A stretch of 12,950 nt of DNA, taken from Actinomycetota bacterium. Lineage in GTDB: Bacteria; Actinomycetota; Actinomycetes; Nanopelagicales; Nanopelagicaceae. The stretch covers positions 1 to 12,950 of the forward strand of contig WLNU01000023.1 of the NCBI GenBank assembly GCA_009699645.1, given 5' to 3'. Shown here piece after piece: positions 7,376-12,950 of the stretch. The position numbers were made by a program, and so were the translations under genes. The number at the start of each line of letters is the position of its first letter. Within the stretch, counting starts at the first letter, position 1. The notes under the pieces are model-generated. The model was not told the DNA's origin, did not search any database, and saw nothing but the letters and a program-made list of their open reading frames with translations.

Positions 7376-7381
7376 TATGCT
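7376..7381 (+). promoter_or_regulatory. -10 box TATGCT, probable leaderless start of MFS gene
   Basis: TATGCT is followed by six bases and the ATG at 7388, so transcription would start at the A of the ATG. No Shine-Dalgarno sequence is present in the 51-bp divergent gap. Confidence 0.55.
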
Positions 7382-7387
7382 AACCAC

Positions 7388-8611
7388 ATGATTATGACTC
7401 AACTACGCGAACTAGGCGTTTATAAGGGCTTTGTCTCTTTAATCTCTGCGCGTTTTATCTCTAACTTTGGTAATGGGTTATCCGATATAGCACTTGCATA
7501 TGGCGTGCTTAGCCTCAATGGTGCTACTGGAAAAGACTTAAGCATTGTGATGTTTGCCCGTCTGTTTCCCATGATTGCATTGATGCTCTTTGGTGGTGTG
7601 ATTGGCGATAGATTCAAGCGAAATCGAATTGTTGGCGGTACGGATATGCTCGGTAGCCTTTTTGTTGCCATAAGTGCAGCATCGTTCATCTTTGCTTTTG
7701 CCTCTGTACCACTTTTAGTTGTGATGGGCTTTCTATTCGGAATCTTAAATGCAATGTGGTGGCCGGCTATGTTGGGTGTGCTGCCAGCGATAGTTCCAAA
7801 AGAAAAACTCAACGATGGCAACGCAGTACTCGGGCTCCTGAGCAACTTTGGTTATGTTGTTGGAGCGCTCAGTGGAGGCGCCTTGGTAACTCTCTTTGGC
7901 TCTGGATGGGCCTTGCTCGTCGATGCACTCTCATTTTTTATCGCCGGTGTTTTAGTATGGCGTTTAGATATGGCGCCTATGGAAAAGCGTGAACGAGCCT
8001 CGGTCTTCACAGAGCTCAAATATGGTTGGTTTGAATTCAAATCACGTTCATGGGTGGTAGCTATCGTTCTTGCATTTATTGGAATCAATGCCTGTTTTGA
8101 GGCATTGCATCAAGTGTTAGGGCCGCTTGCCTTTAATGAAAACTCTAACGGGCCACGTAACTGGTCTTTCAACTTAGCTGGTCTCACGCTAGGAATGATC
8201 TGTGGTGGAGTGATTGCGCTTAAATTTGTAGTAAGTAGACCTATGTTTTTTGCAATCGTCGTGATTGCACTATCGTCGTTATGGAATTTCTCCCTAGCTA
8301 TGAGTGCACCACTTCTATTGACAATGGGTGGTGCTTTCATTGCCGGAATTGCCCTGGAGGTTCTTATGGTCAACTGGCATACAGCGATGCAGACACACAT
8401 TCCGGAAGAGTCATTCTCACGAGTGAGTGCCTATGACGCATTTGGATCTTTTGCCTTAGCCCCACTAGGAGTAGTGGCTGCTGGGCCCCTAGCAATGTAC
8501 TACGGAGTTCATAGCATCTTGTGGGCTACTGGAGAGGTGACTGTGGTGTGTGCACTCTTAGTACTGCTCGTTAGATCAGTACGAAATCTTAAGTTGATTA
8601 GCACAGATTAA
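7388..8611 (+). CDS. Major facilitator superfamily transporter (exporter-like)
   Basis: 407 residues with about 12 hydrophobic segments in two halves, the second beginning near residue 220. The MFS motif A between helices 2 and 3 is visible as GGVIGDRFKRNR (69-80; D74, R75, R78, R80). The N-terminus (ISARFISNFGNGLSDIALAY) and overall size resemble the EntS/DHA3-like drug or siderophore exporters, but the substrate cannot be told from sequence. The start is ATG 7388, placed exactly where a leaderless transcript from the TATGCT box would begin; a second ATG at 7394 is possible. It is divergent from the DUF885 gene and followed after 50 bp by the hemolysin III gene. Confidence 0.9.
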   Translation: MIMTQLRELGVYKGFVSLISARFISNFGNGLSDIALAYGVLSLNGATGKDLSIVMFARLFPMIALMLFGGVIGDRFKRNRIVGGTDMLGSLFVAISAASFIFAFASVPLLVVMGFLFGILNAMWWPAMLGVLPAIVPKEKLNDGNAVLGLLSNFGYVVGALSGGALVTLFGSGWALLVDALSFFIAGVLVWRLDMAPMEKRERASVFTELKYGWFEFKSRSWVVAIVLAFIGINACFEALHQVLGPLAFNENSNGPRNWSFNLAGLTLGMICGGVIALKFVVSRPMFFAIVVIALSSLWNFSLAMSAPLLLTMGGAFIAGIALEVLMVNWHTAMQTHIPEESFSRVSAYDAFGSFALAPLGVVAAGPLAMYYGVHSILWATGEVTVVCALLVLLVRSVRNLKLISTD

Positions 8612-8622
8612 TTCTGGTAGTG

Positions 8623-8640
8623 GAGCGATCAGAATCGCTC
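8623..8640 (+). terminator. Short hairpin after the MFS gene
   Basis: GAGCGAT (8623-8629) and ATCGCTC (8634-8640) form a perfect 7-bp stem with a CAGA loop, 11 nt after the MFS stop. There is no T-run, so it is at best a weak terminator. It also lies just upstream of the next gene's -10 box. Confidence 0.4.
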
Positions 8641-8649
8641 TAATAGCCC

Positions 8650-8655
8650 TAGGCT
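8650..8655 (+). promoter_or_regulatory. -10 box TAGGCT, probable leaderless start of hemolysin III gene
   Basis: TAGGCT is followed by TAGGAG and then the ATG at 8662. The AGGAG touches the start codon with no spacer, so it cannot act as a normal Shine-Dalgarno site. The 6-nt distance from the -10 box to the ATG fits a leaderless mRNA. Confidence 0.5.
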
Positions 8656-8661
8656 TAGGAG

Positions 8662-9306
8662 ATGACAGAACAGCCGGTTGCTCCACCAAAACTACGTGGT
8701 TGGTTTCATCTGGGTGCAACGCCAATTGTCATCATTGCATCCTTAATTCTATTTGTTTTAAGTAAATCCTCTTTGAAATTTGCAGTCGCGATTTATTCAC
8801 TCACTGCGATCCTGCTCTTTAGTGTCTCTGCGGTCTATCACCGCGTTCCATGGTCGCCTGCGAAGAAAAAGATTTGGCGCAGATTTGACCATGCAAATAT
8901 CAACTTACTTATAGCCGGTTCATATACTCCCTTTGCAGTCACGCTATTAGAGGGTCGCGATCGCACGATTCTCTTATCGGTTGTATGGGTTGGTGCCGCC
9001 GCAGGTGTTGCGATGCGAGTCTTTTGGTTAGGTGCACCTCGCTGGCTCTACGTTGCTAACTACCTGCTTCTGGGCTGGGTAGCCGTTGCATACATGCCAC
9101 AGCTCTACCGTGCAGGTGGTCTTTGGATATTGCTTCCAATCATTATTGGAGGCCTGTTTTATTCTGTGGGGGCGATTTTTTACGCTCTGAAGCGGCCGGG
9201 TCGCGAGGCAAAGTACTTTGGCTTCCACGAGCTTTTCCATATATTTGTACTAGCTGCGTGGGTTTCGCAGTATGTGGCGATTTCAGTGGCGATTTACAGT
9301 AAGTAA
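8662..9306 (+). CDS. trhA: Hemolysin III family membrane protein (TrhA/YqfA-like)
   Basis: 214 residues with seven predicted hydrophobic helices, the HlyIII/PAQR fold (PF03006). Conserved histidines and acids that bind zinc in this superfamily are visible: SAVYHR (56-61, H60), RRFDHANI (73-80, D76 and H77) followed by AGSYTP (85-90), and FGFHELFHIF (186-195, H189 and H193). E. coli YqfA (TrhA) is linked to membrane energetics and fatty acid homeostasis. Despite the family name, haemolysis is not implied. It lies 50 bp after the MFS gene with its own probable leaderless promoter, and 49 bp before the coiled-coil gene. Confidence 0.92.
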   Translation: MTEQPVAPPKLRGWFHLGATPIVIIASLILFVLSKSSLKFAVAIYSLTAILLFSVSAVYHRVPWSPAKKKIWRRFDHANINLLIAGSYTPFAVTLLEGRDRTILLSVVWVGAAAGVAMRVFWLGAPRWLYVANYLLLGWVAVAYMPQLYRAGGLWILLPIIIGGLFYSVGAIFYALKRPGREAKYFGFHELFHIFVLAAWVSQYVAISVAIYSK

Positions 9307-9355
9307 GGCCTTGCTCTAACCTAAGGCTCTATTCATTCGAACTGCGAGGTGCATG

Positions 9356-10174
9356 ATGGCTGAGAAAAGCTCATTCTTAAACTGGGTTGGCTTCAAAGGT
9401 GAAGAGCCAAATCAACCCTCCTCAGTTGATCGTATCCGTGAACTCGAATCACAGTTAGTAGATCTGCGCTCTCGCCGAGATATTACGGGTTTGAGTAAAG
9501 AAGAGTTTGAAATCCTTGCAACTGAAACTGCGATGGCGATGATTAAATCGGCCCAGGCACGTGAGAGTAAGGCGCACTCAACTGCATCACGATTAGTTGC
9601 AGAGACTAATCGAATTACGAAAGAGGAGATTGAGGCCGCTGATTCGAAGGCCCGTTCAATTCTCAGCGGCGCTGAATCTCGAGGCCGCAAATATATTTCG
9701 ACCGCCGAGGATGAGGCTGGTCAAATGATTGCACAGGCTGAGTCTGATGCTGAGGCATTGATTGAATCTAAAAAACGTGAGATCGCCGCCCTTGCCTTAG
9801 CTGCCCGTCGTGAAGGTGAGCGAATTATTGGTGATGCAACACATGAAGTCTCAAACTATCGCCAGTGGCTCACTGGAGTGATCGCAGAGGCCGAGCGACT
9901 TTATAAGATTCAAACTCAGTCATTAGATGCTGCACAAGGTGCTATACATCAATCACGTGCACGACTTGAATCGGCCTTTACCCGTCTAGCTGAACTTCAA
10001 AAGAGCGTTATTGAAAACTTAAATCCGGATGATTCGATTATTGACACCGGTCCAATTAAGGTAACAAGCCAGCGAACAACAAGTGCAATCAGCGCGCCAA
10101 AGAGAGCAAAAAAGCGCGCACCGAAGAAGTCAGTAAAGAAAACTACTGTAAAGAAATCCACCACACGTAAGTAG
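9356..10174 (+). CDS. Coiled-coil protein with lysine-rich C-terminal tail (DivIVA-like)
   Basis: 272 residues, mainly charged and alanine-rich with heptad-like spacing from about 20 to 215, so a long coiled coil. The block around residues 70-145 (repeated A-E-S-D-A patterns such as TAEDEAGQMIAQAESDAEAL) resembles DivIVA/Wag31-type and ATP-synthase-b-like filamentous proteins of actinobacteria; a role in cell shape, polar growth or chromosome organisation is plausible but not shown. The last 30 or so residues turn strongly basic (KRAKKRAPKKSVKKTTVKK), like a histone-H1 or HU tail, which suggests contact with DNA or acidic polymers. ATG 9356 is chosen over ATG 9353 because the GAGG at 9346-9349 then has a 6-nt spacer. 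TAACCT at 9317-9322 is a possible -10 box. The acyltransferase gene follows after 6 bp. Confidence 0.85.
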   Translation: MAEKSSFLNWVGFKGEEPNQPSSVDRIRELESQLVDLRSRRDITGLSKEEFEILATETAMAMIKSAQARESKAHSTASRLVAETNRITKEEIEAADSKARSILSGAESRGRKYISTAEDEAGQMIAQAESDAEALIESKKREIAALALAARREGERIIGDATHEVSNYRQWLTGVIAEAERLYKIQTQSLDAAQGAIHQSRARLESAFTRLAELQKSVIENLNPDDSIIDTGPIKVTSQRTTSAISAPKRAKKRAPKKSVKKTTVKKSTTRK

Positions 10175-10180
10175 TTAGTT

Positions 10181-11932
10181 ATGGCCACTGTTCGCGGTAT
10201 CCGATACATCCCTGCCATCGATGGCCTGCGCGGTGTGGCAGTCGTTGCCGTCATGTTGTATCACTTAGGTTTTTCATGGATACCTGGGGGCTTTTTAGGC
10301 GTTGATCTCTTCTTTGTAATCTCTGGATATGTCATCACGCGCTTATTGCTCGACTCCATCGCCCGCAGCGGAGGCTTAGATCTTCGCGCCTTCTATAAAG
10401 CACGAATACGCAGGCTCTTTCCACCACTCGTTTTTATGATTCTTGCGACATCAATCTATATCGGTATCTGGGCGCCAGAGACAATGCGCAGATTTGTTAG
10501 TGACGCACCGTTTTCACTATTCGGAGCGATGAACTGGTGGCTAGTTTTTCGTCATACCGATTACTTCGATTCAATTGCGCGGCCAGCACTTTTGCAACAC
10601 ACCTGGTCGTTAGGAGTGGAGGCACAGTTTTACCTGATCTGGCCTCTTATCTTGCTCGTTGTTCTGCGCTATTTAGGCAAGAATAAAATCCCTGGTGCCG
10701 CTCTATCTATCGCTGCAGTTTCTGGAATTGCACTCCTTGTTCTCTCTTTTCAAGTTGATGCAGCAAGTGCATCCCAAATTAGTCACGTCTACTTTGGTAC
10801 AGATACACACAGTATTGGTTTATTTCTGGGGGCGGCCTTAGCTGTTAGCTGGATTCCACAGAACTTAAAGGAAGATGTAGAAAAGCGCGCCCAGGATTTC
10901 ATCGATGGCATCGGGGTCTTCGGTTTTATTGGAATGATTGCAACTTTCCTATTTATTGATGAGAGTGATCCGACACTCTATAAAATAGCATTTCCACTTG
11001 CTGGAATCTTTGGCTGTGCAATCATCACATCAATCGTTCACCCTGCATCGCGCTTTGCACCAATTCTAAGTAGCAAGATCGCTGTCTGGATTGGAGAGCG
11101 TTCGTATGCAATTTATTTGTGGCACTGGGTTGTCTTCCAAGTTACTCGTCCCACCGTTGATATTGAAGGCTCTGCCTGGGCACTCACCGCACTTCGCGTA
11201 CTCATTGTCTTGGCGTTGGCCGATATCTCACTGCGCTTAGTCGAGCTTCCAATTAGAAGCGGCTTAGTTGAGTACTGGTTTAAGGGGATGAAATACCGCA
11301 CTAAGCGTGTGCAGCTACGCCAGAAATCATTAATAGCAGTTCTTTTTCTTGTTCTTCTTACCTCTACAACAATGATTAGTATCGATGCGATTGCCAAGAG
11401 CGATCGGGCAATGACTGCGATTAAGGCCGAACTCACGCAAACTCCGCAGAGCCCGCGCCAAGAGGTTGTTGCAAGCGATGCCGGTGGCCTATGGGTAACT
11501 GGCGACTCGGTTATTCTCGGTATCCGTTTTGAACTTGAGACACGCAGCCATATTTCGCTGATTAACGCACGAGTTGGGCGTCAAGTCCCTGAGCTCATCG
11601 ATGTAATGATGAACGATAAGTTGAATATGTCAGGTTCGACAGTTGTATTTAACCTGGGTAATAACAATAAGTTAACTGAAGCACAAGTTGCCGCCGTTTT
11701 CGAAGAGGTAAGGAATCAGCCAAAGATTATCGTGGTCAATACGGCAGTCCCGCGGGGCTGGCGCGATGAGAATAATTTGCTAATTGCACAGTATGCACAG
11801 CGCTTTGGTGCAGTCCTGATCGACTGGAACGCGATTTCAACCGGCCATCCCGAATACTTTGCACCCGATGGAGTTCACCTTGTTCCTGCAGGTGTACGGG
11901 CATATGTCGATGCAATTTCTGTTCACCTTTAA
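10181..11932 (+). CDS. Acyltransferase-3 / SGNH fusion, probable envelope glycan O-acyltransferase
   Basis: 583 residues in the OafA/OatA architecture. Residues about 7-375 form the multi-helix acyltransferase-3 domain (PF01757): YIPAIDGLRGVAVVAVMLYH (9-28, catalytic-type H28), GVDLFFVISGY (40-50), and HTWSLGVEAQFYLIWP (140-155) are classic signatures. A last helix at about 382-402 leads to a likely extracytoplasmic SGNH hydrolase-like domain (about 435-583): GDS (441-443, nucleophile S443), GNN (493-495) and DGVH (563-566, D563 and H566). Such fusions move acyl groups, often acetyl, across the membrane onto cell-wall or exopolysaccharide sugars; the target here is unknown. No Shine-Dalgarno is visible. 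The start lies 6 bp after the coiled-coil gene's stop, so translation is probably coupled. A terminator follows. Confidence 0.93.
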   Translation: MATVRGIRYIPAIDGLRGVAVVAVMLYHLGFSWIPGGFLGVDLFFVISGYVITRLLLDSIARSGGLDLRAFYKARIRRLFPPLVFMILATSIYIGIWAPETMRRFVSDAPFSLFGAMNWWLVFRHTDYFDSIARPALLQHTWSLGVEAQFYLIWPLILLVVLRYLGKNKIPGAALSIAAVSGIALLVLSFQVDAASASQISHVYFGTDTHSIGLFLGAALAVSWIPQNLKEDVEKRAQDFIDGIGVFGFIGMIATFLFIDESDPTLYKIAFPLAGIFGCAIITSIVHPASRFAPILSSKIAVWIGERSYAIYLWHWVVFQVTRPTVDIEGSAWALTALRVLIVLALADISLRLVELPIRSGLVEYWFKGMKYRTKRVQLRQKSLIAVLFLVLLTSTTMISIDAIAKSDRAMTAIKAELTQTPQSPRQEVVASDAGGLWVTGDSVILGIRFELETRSHISLINARVGRQVPELIDVMMNDKLNMSGSTVVFNLGNNNKLTEAQVAAVFEEVRNQPKIIVVNTAVPRGWRDENNLLIAQYAQRFGAVLIDWNAISTGHPEYFAPDGVHLVPAGVRAYVDAISVHL

Positions 11933-11949
11933 ATTGAATGTAGTAAAAA

Positions 11950-11984
11950 AAATAAACCCCCACGCAGTGCGTGAGGGTTTATTT
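11950..11984. terminator. Bidirectional terminator between convergent genes
   Basis: 11950-11965 pairs with 11969-11984 around a three-base loop. The single C-A mismatch (11960/11974) becomes a G-U pair in minus-strand RNA. The plus strand continues into TTTAATTAATTATTT, and the minus strand into a run of eight T residues (complement of A-run 11945-11952). It serves the acyltransferase gene from one side and the FN3 protein gene from the other. Confidence 0.85.
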
Positions 11985-11994
11985 AATTAATTAT

Positions 11995-12789
11995 TTACTT
12001 GAACTCTCCTGGAATTCCAAAGACAGTTGCAGATGCGATCTGTCCATCAGAGTAGACCGATGTCACGCGGAACTGTGTCCACCCGGCATCTCCACTCTTT
12101 GTAACATTTTGAGTGAGTTGATCGGCTGGCACAGTTGCAATTACCATCCAATCACCTGCGCCATTGGCTCGAACTTCTACGTTGTACCCAGTTAAACCAT
12201 CAGTTGCCATTGGTGCGATCCAACGTAGCTTTAATCCATCTGCACTTGTGAGTGCAACGAACTTCGATGGTGCTTCAACGGCTGCAACTGGGGCTGTCGA
12301 TTCAGTTGGTTCGGCAGATGCAGACTCAGTTGGCTCTGCCGACTGTGACATTGATGGAGAAGGTGCTGCACCATCATCACTTTCGCTACCAGATTGAGAC
12401 ATAACGATTGCGGCAAGAATCACGATTCCTGCGATAACTAAGAAAATTACGCGGCCAGATGTGGCCTGCTTAGGAGCTGCAACTGGTTTTGGCGCTAGTG
12501 CAACTGGCTTTGGTGCAGCTGAAACCGTAGAGAGTGCAACTCGAACAGGTGCCTTCTTTGCAACGCGCTTTGCAGGTGCCTTCTTTGCAACGCGCTTTTT
12601 AGCAACGGCCTTCTTTACAACACGCTTCTTCGCAGTTTTCTTAACTACACGCTTTGCAGGTGCTTTCTTCGCAGTTTTCTTAACTACACGCTTTTTTGCA
12701 ACGGCTCTCTTGGCAGTTTTCTTAACTGCGCGCTTTGCAGGTGCCTTCTTTGCAACCTTCTTGGCTGTGCTCTTCTTCTTTACGGCCAC
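11995..12789 (-). CDS. Membrane-anchored protein with histone-H1-like tail and FN3 domain
   Basis: 264 residues in four parts. Residues 3-83 are almost only Lys, Ala, Arg, Val, Thr and Pro in repeats such as KKAPAKRV and AKKRVVKKT, like bacterial histone-H1-like or HU C-terminal tails. Residues 84-112 are a Pro/Ala linker. Residues 114-130 (VIFLVIAGIVILAAIVM) form one membrane helix, and the positive-inside rule puts the basic tail in the cytoplasm. Residues 131-171 are a Ser/Glu/Pro/Thr linker, and 172-262 look like a fibronectin type III domain (LKLRWIAP, GYNVEVR, WTQFRVTSVYSDG). The start is GTG 12789, with AAGGAG (12795-12800, minus strand) 5 nt upstream; an upstream ATG at 12816 lacks such a site. 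A tether between nucleoid and envelope is an inference; no named family is recognised. Confidence 0.85.
   Translation of the reverse strand: MAVKKKSTAKKVAKKAPAKRAVKKTAKRAVAKKRVVKKTAKKAPAKRVVKKTAKKRVVKKAVAKKRVAKKAPAKRVAKKAPVRVALSTVSAAPKPVALAPKPVAAPKQATSGRVIFLVIAGIVILAAIVMSQSGSESDDGAAPSPSMSQSAEPTESASAEPTESTAPVAAVEAPSKFVALTSADGLKLRWIAPMATDGLTGYNVEVRANGAGDWMVIATVPADQLTQNVTKSGDAGWTQFRVTSVYSDGQIASATVFGIPGEFK
12546..12775 (-). repeat. Degenerate coding repeats of the lysine-rich tail
   Basis: The region encoding the basic tail is built of near-identical units. One 25-base unit, starting CAGGTGCCTTCTTTGCAACG on the plus strand, occurs at 12546-12570 and again at 12573-12597 (period 27). Another pair around TTCGCAGTTTTCTTAACTACACGC occurs near 12629-12690. 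Repeats in frame with the codons can expand or shrink by slippage or recombination. Confidence 0.75.
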
Positions 12790-12794
12790 GATAA

Positions 12795-12800
12795 CTCCTT
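12795..12800 (-). promoter_or_regulatory. Ribosome binding site of the histone-like/FN3 gene
   Basis: AAGGAG on the minus strand, 5 nt before GTG 12789. It decides for the GTG start over the longer frame beginning at 12816. Confidence 0.75.
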
Positions 12801-12844
12801 GGATAGCGGTGCGCACGCAATTAACGTACGTCGATAAGGCAAGG

Positions 12845-12950
12845 CTACCCCAGCACCCCGAGCATTTCTATGACATGAGGTGCTATTGCACGCAGGGATT
12901 TTCCGCGATGGCTGCACGCATCCTTCTCATCAGAGCTCATCTGCGCCGAA
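12845..12950 (-). CDS. rdgB: XTP/dITP pyrophosphatase, C-terminal end (RdgB/HAM1-like)
   Basis: On the minus strand, a frame open from the window edge ends at TAG (12845-12847) and encodes 34 residues including MSSDEKDACSHRGKSLRAI. The pattern M-S-x-x-E-K-x-x-x-S-H-R-G-K-x-L-R-A is the conserved C-terminus of Ham1/RdgB proteins, where the SHR motif helps bind the purine base. The enzyme removes non-canonical nucleotides (XTP, ITP, dITP) from the pool by hydrolysis to the monophosphate. The start lies beyond the window. The histone-like/FN3 gene begins 55 bp downstream on the same strand, so the two may be co-transcribed. Confidence 0.8.
   Translation of the reverse strand, partial: SAQMSSDEKDACSHRGKSLRAIAPHVIEMLGVLG

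Noticed and set aside
11113..11436. Open frame on the minus strand inside the acyltransferase gene
   Set aside because: It lies antisense to a well-supported conserved gene, has no start signal and its translation resembles no protein. Other antisense frames inside xylA, the DUF885 gene and the MFS gene were rejected for the same reason.
12546..12690. Regularly spaced repeats that could suggest a CRISPR array
   Set aside because: The repeats are in frame and encode Lys/Ala blocks of the histone-like tail. There are no unique spacers of constant length.
12790..12816. Upstream ATG start for the histone-like/FN3 protein
   Set aside because: The extra nine residues overlap the strong AAGGAG site, which is correctly spaced for the GTG at 12789.
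1..12950. Search for insertion sequences, phage genes, toxin-antitoxin or defence modules
   Set aside because: No transposase, integrase, terminal repeats or nuclease-type motifs were seen. Gene content looks like stable core and envelope genes.

Overview
This window reads as chromosome from a small-genome, low-GC freshwater actinobacterium, probably of the acI / 'Candidatus Planktophila' type (Nanopelagicales). The evidence is an actinorhodopsin gene, a Streptomyces-like class I xylose isomerase, very short intergenic gaps, and start codons lying 6-7 nt downstream of a TAnnnT -10 box, which suggests leaderless transcripts. The lineage is inferred from gene content. No marker gene was compared.

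Layout. (a) 1-2588, + strand: a sugar ABC importer of the xylose type. It has the 3' end of a periplasmic-type binding protein, a strong hairpin, a single-domain ATPase and a permease; the last two overlap by 4 bp. (b) 2607-3761, - strand: xylose isomerase, convergent with the importer and 18 bp from it. Together they take up xylose and convert it to xylulose. (c) 3801-4327, + strand: a clear promoter, tRNA-Leu(TAG), and a small basic protein with a helix-hairpin-helix-like domain. (d) 4343-7336, - strand: a small membrane protein, a terminator, actinorhodopsin (a predicted green-absorbing proton pump with its ribosome binding site), a 211-bp leader with dyad elements, and a DUF885 putative zinc metallohydrolase. 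(e) 7388-11932, + strand: MFS exporter, hemolysin III/TrhA-like membrane protein, coiled-coil protein with a lysine-rich tail, and an acyltransferase-3/SGNH fusion that probably acylates an envelope glycan. (f) 11950-11984: bidirectional terminator. (g) 11995-12789, - strand: a protein with a histone-H1-like lysine/alanine repeat tail, one membrane helix and an external fibronectin type III domain. (h) 12845-12950, - strand: the C-terminal end of an RdgB/HAM1-type XTP/dITP pyrophosphatase running off the window.

Most of the window is ordinary metabolism and envelope biology. The most unusual item is the membrane-tethered histone-like/FN3 protein. A coiled-coil protein with a similar lysine-rich tail lies two genes away, and a third small protein with a basic N-terminus lies further off. 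I found no CRISPR array, insertion sequence, phage gene or defence system.
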